Positions 36,114 to 53,710 of a DNA stretch of 64,000 bases are shown piece by piece; within the stretch, counting starts at the first letter, position 1, and the number at the start of each line of letters is the position of its first letter. Both the position numbers and the translations under genes were made by a program. A model generated the notes under the pieces. That model made no database searches. It saw only the letters and a program-made list of their open reading frames with translations, and was not told where the DNA came from. The stretch covers positions 310,001 to 374,000 of the forward strand of contig NZ_NPDS01000001.1 of assembly GCF_002811925.1 (NCBI RefSeq), written 5' to 3'. The stretch comes from Leptospira barantonii. Its GTDB lineage: Bacteria > Spirochaetota > Leptospiria > Leptospirales > Leptospiraceae.

Positions 36114-36429
36114 GTATGAAATTCTAACGTCAAACAGCGATAATGAAATCCGTACTATAATTCAAAATATTCGCTATTATAAGTATACATAGATAAATGC
36201 TTTCGTTTTGAGATAGTTTTCACAAAAAAATTATTTCTTTGTGATACTCGATCGTTTTGATTCACCCGAGTATATCTCTGAGATTCAGCGCTCGCATACG
36301 GATTCTTGCGCTAAAACAAATAAATCATTGGCCTCAGAACGGTTTTCTTCTTTCTGGAATAGTGTTTTTACTTTCGGTTTACTTGGAACGAGTGGCGAAA
36401 TAAATTTTCCGAACGCAAGGGTATCGGTT

Positions 36430-36831
36430 TTGAATATAGAGTTCTATAAGGTTCAGTATGTAGAAATTCAAAAATTGCTGAACGACATTGAAAAAAGACT
36501 TCTCGGTGAAATTTCGGAAGGAATGGACGAACTACTTCACGAGTTGGCGAGCTTTTCCGCTCGACTGAAACTTCATTTGAACTTTGAAGAAAACCTGTTG
36601 TATCCCACAATCAAAAGTATGAAAGACGAAGGAGCCGTCACCCTCGCCGAAGAATTCAAAGTTCGTACGATCGATTTAAAAAATCATTTTAAGAAATATT
36701 ATTGTAAGTGGACGCTTCCTTCTTCCATTCTCCAGGAAGAAAATCTGTTTCGGGCCGAAACGGAAAAGTTGATCTTTAAACTCAGAGATAGAATTCGCAC
36801 CGAAGAAAACGAGATTTACGTTCTTTTTTAA
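36430..36831 (+). CDS. Hemerythrin-domain protein
   Basis: The TTG at 36430, with AAGGG about nine bases upstream, gives a 133-residue protein that begins where the four-helix bundle begins; the frame is open back to a GTG at 36241 but that part has no domain character. Iron-ligand motifs include HELASFSARLKLHLNFEENL, where HLNFEE is the HxxxE pair, and a later KNHFKKYY. Single-domain hemerythrins bind oxygen or nitric oxide through a di-iron centre. It converges with the ferredoxin-MBL gene. The interval 36114-36429 holds no other gene I can support. Confidence 0.75.
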   Translation: MNIEFYKVQYVEIQKLLNDIEKRLLGEISEGMDELLHELASFSARLKLHLNFEENLLYPTIKSMKDEGAVTLAEEFKVRTIDLKNHFKKYYCKWTLPSSILQEENLFRAETEKLIFKLRDRIRTEENEIYVLF

Positions 36832-36903
36832 AACAGAAAGTCCAGTAACCAAATTCGGATTCTTAGGCTCTTCTAAATTGTTCTGATCGCTGACGCCGAG
36901 TTC

Positions 36904-37770
36904 TTATCTTTTTTCCATCCATTCGATACAATCGTTCAAAAGTTTTCCCATCGCCTCGGATCCCTTGTTTAGGGGATAACCGTGTCCCGGTAAAATCCAT
37001 TCGAAAGAATATTCCTGCAAACGTTTCATCGATCGGATCTGTTCCGGCCAAGAATACCAACAAACACTTCGAAACGCGATCAATCGTTCTTTACGAGGAT
37101 CGTAAGCCAGATGATCCCCCGTAAACAAAAACCGATCCTTATGTAAAAGAACCGCGTGTCCTTTCGTATGTCCGGGGGTCGGTATGATCTTTACATCTTC
37201 GTCCAACTCGAAAATCGATTCTCCCGTGAGAATGATCTCGGAGTTCGGGGCCGCACCTCGATCGAATTCGTGGATGATTCTTTCGGAGCCGAATCGTTCG
37301 TGAAACTTCTGATGATCCGCCACATCGTCTTGGTGGGTTAGGAAATGATAACGGATTCCTCCGAGCGCTTCGATCTTGTCGGCGAGGGAAGGCACGTAGC
37401 GGGGAGAATCGATCAATATGTTTCCGTTCTCCCTTTGAATGAAATACGAGAACGCCCCGAACGAATCCTTGGAATGATACCCGCTGTGATATACGTTTTC
37501 TTCGATTCGGGTCGGGAAGGTTTCCTTGGCTTCCTGAAGATCCATTCTGTCTTCGGTCCCGATGGAAGTCGTAGGACAAGCGATTAGGGCACGCAGAGCG
37601 TTGACTTTCTCGATCGGTGTTTCGGGTTGTTTCCATACGTAAGAAGCCCCGTTTTTTTCGGAGAATGTAGTCGGCGCGAGAATTCTACAGGTTTCACAAT
37701 CGATACAAGTCGAATCCACGTAGAAATTGCCTTCTAAGTTTTCTGTGCGCTTTTTGAGCCTATTTGCCAT
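36904..37770 (-). CDS. Ferredoxin-metallo-beta-lactamase fusion
   Basis: A 288-residue protein. The N-terminal 75 residues are a monocluster ferredoxin: [17 protein letters not shown] with a CxxCxxC group and a distal CPTTSIG, enough for one [4Fe-4S] cluster. Residues about 90-285 are a metallo-beta-lactamase fold: [19 protein letters not shown] (HxxDxxxxH variant of the metal motif), [25 protein letters not shown] and ILPGHGYP. The fusion suggests an oxidoreductase-type member with an electron-transfer partner; the substrate is unknown. Confidence 0.88.
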   Translation of the reverse strand: MANRLKKRTENLEGNFYVDSTCIDCETCRILAPTTFSEKNGASYVWKQPETPIEKVNALRALIACPTTSIGTEDRMDLQEAKETFPTRIEENVYHSGYHSKDSFGAFSYFIQRENGNILIDSPRYVPSLADKIEALGGIRYHFLTHQDDVADHQKFHERFGSERIIHEFDRGAAPNSEIILTGESIFELDEDVKIIPTPGHTKGHAVLLHKDRFLFTGDHLAYDPRKERLIAFRSVCWYSWPEQIRSMKRLQEYSFEWILPGHGYPLNKGSEAMGKLLNDCIEWMEKR

Positions 37771-38269
37771 AATTCTTAGACTTTGAATCCTCGTTTTTTG
37801 TAAGGTTCTCCGAATTCGTTTGAGGCATCATTCGATTTGAATCTCGAACCGCCGGAACTTGCTGTGTTCGCTCGGAAATAAATTTCTGAAACCCGCTTTT
37901 TGTCCGTTTAAAGACTTTCTTTTTTCGTCGAATCGTTTTATATTTTCAGGCTACCTTTCGGAAGTTTTCCCGTAATGTTTCCGAAGGATCGTCTTTAAAT
38001 TCTCTTCATCGTTTTTCGGAATTTGAAAAACGTTCCATATACAAAGTCCGTTTCTCATCGAGTTTCGGACCTTTCGTTCCTTTCAAGAAGCATCGGTTTG
38101 CAATACGGTCTTTTCGCATCGAAGAAGACGCGTTTTTCAGATTTGAGATTTTGTAATCAAAATGAAACATTTCTCTCATCTGATTGTAACGTAAATGAAA
38201 TATAGATTTCGATGACATTACAAAAAGTTCGAGTAGAGAAGGGGAACGGCTCGGGGCCGGTATCTTGAA
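37771..38269. other. Intergenic region upstream of the porin gene
   Basis: About 500 bases between divergent genes with no supportable coding sequence. It contains a perfect 8-bp inverted repeat at 38010-38032 and a T-rich stretch before it. Two short opposing frames (38006-38218 and 38023-38205) overlap fully and have no ribosome-binding site. Confidence 0.55.
38010..38032. promoter_or_regulatory. Inverted repeat, possible operator of the porin gene
   Basis: CGTTTTTC (38010-38017), spacer GGAATTT, GAAAAACG (38025-38032). Perfect arms in a long untranslated interval. It could be a regulator site or an RNA hairpin; no T-run follows. Confidence 0.4.
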
Positions 38270-39943
<1,674 letters not shown>

Positions 39944-39949
39944 TCTTAT

Positions 39950-40642
39950 TTAGGAAACGAGAAGGGATCGATCGAACAATTTCAAAATCGATCCCATCTC
40001 CACGTTCCCGCTTTCAGAACAGAACAAAGAATAGGCTTGGTTGATCGTAAAACCGTCGACCAAGTATCGAAACAAAACGAATATCTCCTCTCGATCCATA
40101 TCCTTTTTCAAGTAGTTTAGATTTTGTGCATGTTTGATGTTTTTAAGATGGTATCTGCGATACAATCGATTGTAGTAATCGATCTTCTTCTGAAGTTTTT
40201 CTTTGGTAAGAATTTCGTTCGTTAAGAATTGATAACAAACTCGGTTGAGTTCTTTTTTGGAATGAATGTCCAGAAGAATCGGCTTGAGATATTTATCTCT
40301 GATATCCTCGGAACTTTTACACTTTAAGAACAGGGATTGTGTGACTTCCAAATCCTTTCGAGCCGCGTAGTCGATCAGGATGTAAATCAAATCGTCCTTG
40401 CTCTTAAAATGTTCGTAAAAGGTTCCTTTTGCAAAACCCGCTTGAGCGGTGATGTCTTCCACTCTCGCTTCGTGAAAACCCTTGCTACTAAAAACGGCGA
40501 GGGTCGCCTCCAGAAGTTTATCTCTCGTCTCTACGGATTTTTTGGATTCTTTTCCGGAAGCGGGGTAATAAGCCCCGAATCCCGGAAAAGAATTCTTTTT
40601 CCCGGGATCCGATCGATATTCTTCTTTGGCGTTCGAGCTCAA
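39950..40642 (-). CDS. TetR family regulator of the RND pump
   Basis: A 230-residue protein with an unusual N-terminal extension of about 35 residues before the helix-turn-helix (RDKLLEATLAVFSSKGFHEA, then VEDITAQAGFAKGTFYEHF). The start lies four bases after the RND stop, so both genes form an operon. A perfect palindrome within the RND promoter (43778-43791) is the probable operator, giving autoregulation with the pump. Confidence 0.9.
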   Translation of the reverse strand: MSSNAKEEYRSDPGKKNSFPGFGAYYPASGKESKKSVETRDKLLEATLAVFSSKGFHEARVEDITAQAGFAKGTFYEHFKSKDDLIYILIDYAARKDLEVTQSLFLKCKSSEDIRDKYLKPILLDIHSKKELNRVCYQFLTNEILTKEKLQKKIDYYNRLYRRYHLKNIKHAQNLNYLKKDMDREEIFVLFRYLVDGFTINQAYSLFCSESGNVEMGSILKLFDRSLLVS

Positions 40643-40646
40643 CGAA

Positions 40647-43760
<3,114 letters not shown>

Positions 43761-43768
43761 ATTTATTT

Positions 43769-43798
43769 CTATTACTGACTGACTGGTCAGTTTCTCAA
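43769..43798 (-). promoter_or_regulatory. RND promoter with TetR operator in the spacer
   Basis: On the minus strand TTGAGA (43798-43793), 18 bp and TAATAG (43774-43769). The palindrome ACTGACTGGTCAGT (43778-43791; 6-bp arms, 2-bp centre) fills the spacer. A bound repressor would exclude polymerase. A second -35-like TTGACA lies farther upstream. Confidence 0.6.
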
Positions 43799-43827
43799 AA
43801 GGTTCGTTTTGATGTCAAACTTGAAAA

Positions 43828-43843
43828 TGTGGGAACTCCTAAA
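43828..43843 (+). repeat. Dispersed palindrome copy a
   Basis: TGTGGGAACTCCTAAA, one mismatch from consensus TGTGGGAACTCCTACA, in the intergenic region before sppA and between the RND and sppA promoters. Confidence 0.65.
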
Positions 43844-43878
43844 ATTCCGAAATCGATGTTCTTTGGGGAGAATGGAGG

Positions 43879-44895
<1,017 letters not shown>

Positions 44896-44899
44896 GAAC

Positions 44900-45495
44900 T
44901 TGAAAGATTTATTCAATTCCATTCTCGAGTTATTGGAAGCGTCCTTGTACGAACCGATCCGTTTGGAAGCCGCGCTCGCCAATCTTTCCGAAAAAAGTCT
45001 GAATCTATTCTCGTGGATCATATTGATTCCGAGTGCGCTGAGTATTTCCATCGGAGCGACTTATCTTTCTCCGCCGTATACGAGCGGTTCTATGGGAATG
45101 ATCGGGCTCGCGTTTCTTGCGAACCTTTCCATGATTTCCATTCTTCCCATGATCTTGGGAGCCGTGATCGATTTTCACGCGCAGAAAAAACAAAGAACAG
45201 GTAACGTTCATTTTTCGTATAACCTTTGTCGTTTCGGAATGGCGATCTTTTCGTTTTTTACTCCGCTTGCGATTCTGTTGAGAGAAACGGGTTTAACCGG
45301 AGGATTCGGTTACTTTCTGATTCTTATTTTTCTGATCGGTTATTACGTTATGATTCTTTCGAAAGGAATTCAATACATCTATGATTTGAAAACCTCGGAC
45401 GCGGTTCGTTTTGCGGTGACCGCGGCAGTGATTTCAGGCGCGTTTCCTTTTGTGTTTTATTTTTACATCTCCGGTTCCATTCTTCATTTGATTTT

Positions 45496-45499
<4 letters not shown>
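44900..45499 (+). CDS. Integral membrane protein, YIP1-like
   Basis: A 199-residue protein with TTG start at 44900, four bases after the SppA stop, and AGG upstream. A short cytoplasmic start ([20 protein letters not shown]) precedes five hydrophobic helices (about 38-55, 65-90, 108-125, 132-150 and 168-197). The size and helix count suit the YIP1 family, but no signature motif is certain. The end overlaps the SurE start as ATGA. Confidence 0.65.
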
Positions 45500-46237
<738 letters not shown>

Positions 46238-46248
<11 letters not shown>

Positions 46249-46945
46249 GGATAAGAATAAAAAATCCGCTTCCGCGAAGAGACGAATTCTTCAGGAGATC
46301 AATAAGGAGAATTTTCTTTTCGCTCTTACTTTGATCGATCGGGAAATTTCCTCCGGCAACGAAGACCCCGAACTATATTATAATTTTGCGATATGTTGCG
46401 CGAGGACGGACAATCATAAAAAATGTGTTTCCATTCTCGAGGAACTTTTGGAAAAATTTCCGAGGTTCGGAGAACGAGAAAATTCGATTTTGATGATCGT
46501 GTATTCTTTGATTCAAAATAAGGAATATTCCAAGGCTCTTGAAAAATGCGAGGAACGTCTCAAGGTTCAAGTGGACGATCTGAGAATTCTTTCCATGAAG
46601 GCTTTTACTTTGGAAAAGTCGGGACGAATTCCGGAAGCGATCGAGATTCACAAAAGAATTCTCAGATTGCGTCCCGATTATAAAAACAGTTTGAATTCTC
46701 TCGGTTATCTTTTGTTGAACCAAAGGGAGCCGAGTCCGGAAGAATGGAAGTTGGCCGCCGATTGTCTGAAAACGGTTCTGAAAAACGAGCCGGATAATCC
46801 CGCTTATCTGGATTCGTTCGGAGTTCTTCTTTCCAAAAGCGGTAAAAAACAAGAAGCGATCCTGGCTTTTAAGAAAGCTCTTACGAAAGCTCCGACACAT
46901 CCCGAGATATTACGACATATTGAAAAAGTAGAAGACTCTACTTGA
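46238..46945 (+). CDS. Tetratricopeptide-repeat protein
   Basis: A 235-residue cytoplasmic protein with a lysine-rich start ([17 protein letters not shown]) and five or six TPR units across about 20-230, for example [40 protein letters not shown] and [20 protein letters not shown]. It overlaps the end of surE by 11 bases and ends the SppA operon just before a tRNA cluster. Binding partner unknown. Confidence 0.85.
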
Positions 46946-46977
46946 CAGTGGGGCTGTTTTTAAAAACATGGAGTCGG

Positions 46978-47055
<78 letters not shown>

Positions 47056-47068
47056 TCAATCCTCCCAG

Positions 47069-47152
<84 letters not shown>

Positions 47153-47159
47153 ACGAGAT

Positions 47160-47236
<77 letters not shown>

Positions 47237-47241
47237 GTTTT

Positions 47242-47257
47242 TGTGGGAACTCCTTCA
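47242..47257 (+). repeat. Dispersed palindrome copy c
   Basis: TGTGGGAACTCCTTCA, one mismatch from consensus, five bases after tRNA-His. Confidence 0.65.
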
Positions 47258-47386
47258 TCCGCCGCTTTTACAAAAGAATTTTCCAGTTCAACTTCAAAGC
47301 CCTTTTCGAATTCGATTCGATTTCACTTTTCAGCTTCGGTACTTTCCGATACTTTTATTTTCGTTTAAACTTCGTTCAATCGGAGT

Positions 47387-48049
47387 TCAATTCTCGCTCA
47401 ACCAAATGTCTTCGAGACAAAGTTCTTCGTGCGCGTTTTGGCTTGGTTCGTTGAGGTTTGTTTTGGAAGTTGCCGCGTCGGATTTTTCTTTAGGCCAGGT
47501 TCCTTTGACCGTCCAGATAAACATCTTTTGTGGGAACTCCTCCGTCTCTTCCGGTTTGTAGTAAGAATCCAATGGAATGCTAAAGTGTTTCGATTCGGAG
47601 AAATTCAAAATCTTTTCTCCTAAAAGTTTGTCCTTAGGCAATCTGAGTTCTTTATCCATATCGATCGATTCTCTGAGAATCAAATCCAACTTCAATTCTC
47701 CCGATGTTTGTTTGCAACCTACAACGTGAAGTGTTTTCCATTTCGAGATAGCTGGTTTCCCGTTGGTAAGATGATGCGTTTGTCGTAACTCCACTAAAAA
47801 ATCTTCCGGCGCCGTGGAAGGACGTCGTTTTGTCCAAGTTGTCGTAGGATTTTGATCCAAGAGATGAGAGATTCTCGAGTTGCGATCTCCAAGATAGGAA
47901 TTGGTAAAATCAAAAGCTAAAAATGGGGGTTGAACCGTAAACGTCTCGATTCTATTCTTTGTCGTGTTGTAGAGATAAAGATTCCCAGAAAGGATTGCGA
48001 TCGGGAAAATTAAGGTTAAAATCTTCGAAAGTAAACTTTTGGAAATCAC
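47387..48049 (-). CDS. Membrane-anchored discoidin-like protein
   Basis: A 220-residue protein with an N-terminal anchor (about 8-28) and a beta-rich domain. The phrase [20 protein letters not shown] resembles the ligand loop of discoidin or NADase-type glycan-binding domains, where a DG.P.T.W motif is typical. The rest ([20 protein letters not shown] and [10 protein letters not shown]) fits a galactose-binding-like sandwich. It carries an in-frame copy of the dispersed repeat at 47528-47543. Function unknown; it is divergent from the epimerase gene. Confidence 0.6.
   Translation of the reverse strand: MISKSLLSKILTLIFPIAILSGNLYLYNTTKNRIETFTVQPPFLAFDFTNSYLGDRNSRISHLLDQNPTTTWTKRRPSTAPEDFLVELRQTHHLTNGKPAISKWKTLHVVGCKQTSGELKLDLILRESIDMDKELRLPKDKLLGEKILNFSESKHFSIPLDSYYKPEETEEFPQKMFIWTVKGTWPKEKSDAATSKTNLNEPSQNAHEELCLEDIWLSEN
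47529..47544 (+). repeat. Dispersed palindrome copy d
   Basis: TGTGGGAACTCCTCCG, two mismatches from consensus, inside the discoidin-like gene on the opposite strand. Confidence 0.6.
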
Positions 48050-48060
48050 AGAATCAAAAA

Positions 48061-48076
48061 TGTAGGATCTCCTACT
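48061..48076 (+). repeat. Dispersed palindrome copy g
   Basis: TGTAGGATCTCCTACT: arms GTAGGA and TCCTAC are perfect here. It lies between the divergent discoidin-like and epimerase genes. Confidence 0.55.
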
Positions 48077-48141
48077 TTGGGCAATCAGATTCTGTCGATT
48101 CGGATCTACTCAAAACGATTCAAAATACCGAAGGTAATAGA

Positions 48142-49059
48142 ATGATGAAAGTGGGAATTGCCGGCGGAACCGGTTTGATCGGAAGAAATCTGGCAAAACG
48201 TTTGTTGGAGCTCGGACATTCCGTAAGAATTTTCAGTAGGTCTTCCAACATTCCCTCTAACTTACGCGGCCAAAAAAATTTGGAAGTTGTCGGAGGAAGT
48301 TTTCCGAAAGCGAAGGACCTGGAAGGTTTGGACGGTCTTGTCAATCTCGCCGGATCTCCGATCGCCGGAGTACGTTGGACCGACAAAGTAAAGGAAGAAC
48401 TTCGTTCTTCCAGAGTGGATTACACGGAGAATTTGGTTTCTTCCTTTTTGAAAATTGTGGGAACTCCTCCAAAAGTTTTTATCCAAGGTTCCGCTGTGGG
48501 TTACTACGGTTCCTACGAAAAAAACACGGAAGAGTTCTCGGAAGATTCTCCCCTGGGAACCGACTTTCTGGCCGGTCTTTGTTCCGACTGGGAACACGGA
48601 ATCGAACCGATTTTGAAACGTCCCGTTCGACTGATCCGGGTTCGGACCGGAATCGTTTTGAGCAAGGACGGAGGCGCTTTAAAAAGTATGCTTCCTCCGT
48701 TTCGTTTGGGTTTGGGCGGACCGATCGGTTCCGGAAATCAAATCTTCAGTTGGATTCATATAGACGACGCGGTGAACGCGCTCGTATTCGCATTAGAGAA
48801 TTCTAATGTTTCTGGCGCTCTCAATCTGACCGCGCCGAATCCCGTGGACAACGGAAGTTTTACGAAAACCCTCGGAAGGGTTTTGAGACGTCCCGCTTTT
48901 TTCAGAGTTCCCGCGACCGCTTTGAAAATTCTTTTCGACGACGGAGCGGAAGTTCTTCTGAAAGGACAAAGGGTACTCCCGAAAAAATTAATGGATACGG
49001 GATATTCCTTTCAATATCCGAACTTGGAAGAAGCGTTACGTTCTCTTTTGCGATCTTAA
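48142..49059 (+). CDS. NAD-dependent epimerase, TIGR01777 (SDR39U1/YfcH) type
   Basis: The ATG at 48142 has AAGG seven bases upstream and places the Rossmann motif [20 protein letters not shown] at the N-terminus; the frame is open back to 47959. The 305-residue protein has [60 protein letters not shown] and the late [20 protein letters not shown], all in order for this short-chain family. The reaction is unknown; relatives occur near cell-division or haem genes. It converges with the uracil-DNA glycosylase gene. Confidence 0.93.
   Translation: MMKVGIAGGTGLIGRNLAKRLLELGHSVRIFSRSSNIPSNLRGQKNLEVVGGSFPKAKDLEGLDGLVNLAGSPIAGVRWTDKVKEELRSSRVDYTENLVSSFLKIVGTPPKVFIQGSAVGYYGSYEKNTEEFSEDSPLGTDFLAGLCSDWEHGIEPILKRPVRLIRVRTGIVLSKDGGALKSMLPPFRLGLGGPIGSGNQIFSWIHIDDAVNALVFALENSNVSGALNLTAPNPVDNGSFTKTLGRVLRRPAFFRVPATALKILFDDGAEVLLKGQRVLPKKLMDTGYSFQYPNLEEALRSLLRS
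48456..48471 (+). repeat. Dispersed palindrome copy e
   Basis: TGTGGGAACTCCTCCA, one mismatch from consensus, inside the epimerase gene. Confidence 0.6.
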
Positions 49060-49060
49060 A

Positions 49061-49678
49061 TCAAAGGGAGAATTCTTCGCGGATAACGGGATGTTTTTTA
49101 ATCGTACTCAGAGCCTTTTCGATTAATTTTTTTCCGATCTCGGTGTGATTCCATACGTTGAGACCGGAAGGATGAGGAAGCGGAATCCAATCGAGTTTGA
49201 CTCCGTGAAAATCACGGGAGAATTTTTGACCGATTACGTCTTCCAGTTTGTATTTTTTGATTTCGATGAGTTGATCGATCGCCAACTTTCCGATCGGAAT
49301 GAAAAGTTCCGGTTTGTGAAAACGAACCTCGAACTCTAAAAACTCGGAACAGTTTGCCACTTCTTCCGCGTCGGGTTTACGATCCCCGGCTTTCGCCTTT
49401 CCGGGAAAACAACGGCAAACCGCGGACATGTTCACTTTGTTTCTGAAAGTCTCTTCTTCGATTCCGATTTTTTTGAACCAACCGAAAAGGGTTTTGCCCG
49501 CGGTGTATGCGAACGGTTTACCGAATCTTTCCTCGTGAATTCCGGGGGCCTGTCCGAGACTGATGATTCTCGCGGAAGGCACACAACCGTGAACGGGGTT
49601 GCCCTCCATTTTGGGACATTTTCTACAGCTTAAAAGATGATTTAGGTGATTTGAATATTCTAATTTTCTGTTTTTCAT
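49061..49678 (-). CDS. Uracil-DNA glycosylase family protein (iron-sulphur type)
   Basis: A 205-residue protein with the family 4/5-like layout. Motif A is LGQAPGIHEERFGKPFAYTA, motif B is PLPHPSGLNVWNH. Four cysteines suit a [4Fe-4S] cluster: CRKC near the N-terminus, then one in AVCRCF and one in EEVANC. Motif A has Q and H where classic family 4 enzymes have E and D, so activity on uracil may differ. Third gene of a galK-STAS-UDG run. Confidence 0.88.
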   Translation of the reverse strand: MKNRKLEYSNHLNHLLSCRKCPKMEGNPVHGCVPSARIISLGQAPGIHEERFGKPFAYTAGKTLFGWFKKIGIEEETFRNKVNMSAVCRCFPGKAKAGDRKPDAEEVANCSEFLEFEVRFHKPELFIPIGKLAIDQLIEIKKYKLEDVIGQKFSRDFHGVKLDWIPLPHPSGLNVWNHTEIGKKLIEKALSTIKKHPVIREEFSL

Positions 49679-49693
49679 TCGAAAGGGAGAAGT

Positions 49694-50116
49694 TCAGTTT
49701 AGGAGAATGTTGACCGCGTCCGACAGGGTTCCGGTCACCCGGATTAAAGATTTCAATTTAGTAAGTTCCAGAATTTTATTTACCTGAGAAGAAGGGGAGA
49801 ACATTGCGATTCCTCCTTTTCCGTTTTTGACGAGTCTGGCGTGTGTGCTCATAAAAACTGCGAGCCCGGAAGAATCGATATACCGGATGTTTTCCATATT
49901 CACGAAAACGAATATAAAACCCTTGTCGATCAGATCGAAAATTTTTTCCTTGAGCGCGTGTGCGGAATATAGATTGATCTCCCCGCTGATCTTTAGAACG
50001 ACCGCGTCCTTAGGAAAGTTTCCCGGAAGGTCCTCCTTTTGAAGACTCACGTTTAACTCGTTGATCGAAAAATCCACTTCCTCGCCGTCAAGGTCCAAAG
50101 AATCGTCTGCTCCCAT
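49694..50116 (-). CDS. STAS domain anti-sigma factor antagonist, second copy
   Basis: A 140-residue SpoIIAA-like protein with an acidic leader (MGADDSLDLDGEEVD) and the phospho-acceptor loop YIDSSGLAVFMSTHARLVKN at about residues 79-98. It is clearly similar to the STAS protein at 13279-13686 in both halves (LKISGEINLYSAHALKEKIF; KILELTKLKSLI). It lies 36 bp after galK on the same strand, with no kinase or phosphatase nearby. Confidence 0.9.
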   Translation of the reverse strand: MGADDSLDLDGEEVDFSINELNVSLQKEDLPGNFPKDAVVLKISGEINLYSAHALKEKIFDLIDKGFIFVFVNMENIRYIDSSGLAVFMSTHARLVKNGKGGIAMFSPSSQVNKILELTKLKSLIRVTGTLSDAVNILLN

Positions 50117-50152
50117 TTGTATGTCTCCCGGTTCTATTTTTAAATTCGATTT

Positions 50153-51304
50153 TTAGAATTCTCTGACTCCGTCCGAAATTCGGAACGTATAAAGCTGTGG
50201 TTCGTTTTTAAATTTTTGAATGTAACGGTTTTTGATTTTCTCGAACAGTATATCCCGTCTGCCGACTTTGTCCAGTATCAAAACACAGCCGCCGAAACCT
50301 CCGCCGATCATTCTCGCACCCAGAGCCCCTTCGATTCTAAGTTCTTCGACTATAAAATCCGCCTCTTCACACGAAACTTCGTAGTCTGTCGAAAGGGAAT
50401 TGTGGCATTCGAAAAGAATTTTTCCCGCCTCTTTAGCGTCTCCGCTTTTCAGATTTTGAATCATACGCTCGGTCCTATATCTTTCCGTAGTTACGTGTCT
50501 TGCCCTTTTCTTTTCGATTTCGTTCAAACCGGAGGAGGGGTTTTCAACGTCTTCGGGTTCTGCGGAATAAAGAGTGGGAATCTCCGGTCTCGTTTTGTGA
50601 ATTTTTAAAAAAGCGGATTCCACTTCTTTTCTACGGTCGTTGTAAGCGCTGTCCTTAAGCGAATGTTTCACTTTGGAATCGATCAAATAAAACTCGTAAC
50701 CGTCCAATCGCATTTCATAATAATCGTAATTGAGAGTTTCGGTATTCAACGCGATACAAAAACCTTCTTTTGCGGTGGCGATCACGAACTGATCCATGAT
50801 TCCGCAGTTGACTCCGACAAAACGATTCTCGGCTCTTTGACAGAGTAAGGCGATTTCTTCCCTGGAAAGTTTCCAGTCTTGAATTACGGAAAGAGCGTAA
50901 GCGACCGCAACCTCGAAAGCCGCGGAAGAAGAAAGTCCAGCACCTTGAGGAATGTTTCCCCAAACGACCAGATCGAAAAAATCCGAAACGTAATCGAGTT
51001 GTCTAAACTCTTCCACAACACCGAAAACATAGTTCACCCAAGAATGTTTCGAATCATACGAGATTTTGGAGGTTTCTATTTTTTCATCCGAGGAAACGGA
51101 ATAGATTCTAAACTTTCCTACCTCGTTTTTGCGGATCGCGATGGAAATCGAAACGTCGATCGCCGCGGGCAAAACGATTCCGCCCGCGTAGTCCACGTGT
51201 TCGCCGATGATATTGATTCTTCCCGGGGCTGAAAAAAATCGGATCGGATCCGAGCCGGGGGAGAATTGAGTATTCAGGACTTTCTCTAAGTCTTCTCGAT
51301 TCAT
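50153..51304 (-). CDS. galK: Galactokinase
   Basis: A 383-residue GHMP kinase that phosphorylates galactose at C1. The signature is APGRINIIGEHVDYAGGIVL near residues 26-45, the ATP loop is GNIPQGAGLSSSAAFEVAVA at about 117-136, the catalytic aspartate is in CGIMDQFVIA, and the C-terminal motif is GARMIGGGFGGCVLIL. Length is normal. No galT or galE is adjacent. pgi is divergent. Confidence 0.95.
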   Translation of the reverse strand: MNREDLEKVLNTQFSPGSDPIRFFSAPGRINIIGEHVDYAGGIVLPAAIDVSISIAIRKNEVGKFRIYSVSSDEKIETSKISYDSKHSWVNYVFGVVEEFRQLDYVSDFFDLVVWGNIPQGAGLSSSAAFEVAVAYALSVIQDWKLSREEIALLCQRAENRFVGVNCGIMDQFVIATAKEGFCIALNTETLNYDYYEMRLDGYEFYLIDSKVKHSLKDSAYNDRRKEVESAFLKIHKTRPEIPTLYSAEPEDVENPSSGLNEIEKKRARHVTTERYRTERMIQNLKSGDAKEAGKILFECHNSLSTDYEVSCEEADFIVEELRIEGALGARMIGGGFGGCVLILDKVGRRDILFEKIKNRYIQKFKNEPQLYTFRISDGVREF

Positions 51305-51511
51305 TCTATGTATTTACGTTTGAAAATCCCGGAAACATTGATGCAGGTTCGTATTCCCGTCAATCCTTCTCCGTTTTTCTAAGCGCTTACGACTTGGTTT
51401 TTTCTTGCCCGTCGATTCCATTTTTCTAAACTGTTCAAGCGCTCGTATTTCGGGAGAATTCAAACCAGATCTCGGGATCGAAACGTTCAAAAAGGGATTT
51501 CGTAATAATTT

Positions 51512-52849
<1,338 letters not shown>

Positions 52850-52975
52850 GTGTTTAGTTCCTCTAATCAGATCGAGTTATTTGATTTGTAATAAAAATAT
52901 TTCTCGTTTGTTTCCTTTTCGATGAAATTAATTTTCCTGCTTGACATCTTTTAAATTTAAGAACCCGATGAAGGC

Positions 52976-53308
52976 ATGAAGAGGAAAGGAAACAAAACCA
53001 GCTCCGTTCTGGCCGCCTGCGTTCTGGCGTTTCTGTTTTTATCCATTTCCGTAACCTCTTCCAGCAATCTTCCTGGGAAGTTGCACCCCCACAAACAAAC
53101 AATAGACGGGGTTGAATCCGAATTTAAAGAGCCGGTTCAGTTGGAGGAGGAATCCGAATTCCTTCTTAGCGTCCTCTCTTTAACACACAAAAACATTCTG
53201 TTCGTATTCAAAGGCAAAGTAACTTCCCTCCAGGATAGGTTCCAATTCCATTTCTGTAACATCCAAACTCTAAATCTGCTGAATTTACCTCCACCCTCTC
53301 TCGTTTAA
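52976..53308 (+). CDS. Small exported protein, unknown function
   Basis: A 110-residue protein with a signal-like N-terminus (MKRKGNKTSSVLAACVLAFL). The cysteine at residue 15 lies inside the hydrophobic core, not at a lipobox. The rest is unremarkable and includes a hydrophobic helix (SEFLLSVLSLTHKNILFVFK). Followed by a short AACTAG/CTAGTT hairpin with T-run (53307-53332). No family recognised. Confidence 0.55.
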   Translation: MKRKGNKTSSVLAACVLAFLFLSISVTSSSNLPGKLHPHKQTIDGVESEFKEPVQLEEESEFLLSVLSLTHKNILFVFKGKVTSLQDRFQFHFCNIQTLNLLNLPPPSLV

Positions 53309-53332
53309 CTAGTTCTCACTTTCTAGTTTTTG
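53307..53332 (+). terminator. Weak hairpin with T-run
   Basis: AACTAG (53307-53312), loop of ten bases, CTAGTT (53323-53328), then TTT. Short stem; weak terminator after the small exported-protein gene. Confidence 0.45.
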
Positions 53333-53350
53333 TCCTTTAACGGGGGAAAT

Positions 53351-53554
53351 ATGTCTTACAATCCGCTTCTAGTTGCGTTTGTGATATTCAATGCGACCTT
53401 CTTAAGTCTTCGGACCACGGTCTTATCCTATTCTTATCTTGTCGCATCGTCCTTATTACTGTTTGCAACTTACGGATCTCCAAATTTTGCCAATCCCGGT
53501 CTTGGGAATTTACTCGTTCTTAAGGGCGGGGTTGGCTTACTTTTTTTCTCCTAA
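53351..53554 (+). CDS. Small membrane protein, unknown function
   Basis: Start ATG at 53351 with GGGGGAA about four bases upstream. The 67-residue protein has two hydrophobic stretches (about 6-25 and 28-42), and a glycine-rich end (GLGNLLVLKGGVGLLFFS). Too short for family assignment; the strong ribosome-binding site is the main support. Confidence 0.5.
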   Translation: MSYNPLLVAFVIFNATFLSLRTTVLSYSYLVASSLLLFATYGSPNFANPGLGNLLVLKGGVGLLFFS

Positions 53555-53710
53555 GTTTGATCTCGAGTTTAGCTTTTTCAGGGAAAAATCTTTCCTAAAG
53601 TCCTAAGACCTCGCGTATACTTTTCTTCTTTTTCGAAAGCGACTTAAAAATGGGTTTTCTTTCTCGGAAAACTCAGATAGGTTTTTCGGAGAATTTTCCC
53701 TTAAGCAAAA

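Noticed and set aside
36241..36429. N-terminal extension of the hemerythrin protein
   Set aside because: No domain character and no ribosome-binding site at the GTG; the TTG at 36430 fits the domain start.
38006..38218. Small genes in the porin upstream region
   Set aside because: Two overlapping frames on opposite strands, no ribosome-binding site and no recognisable sequence features.
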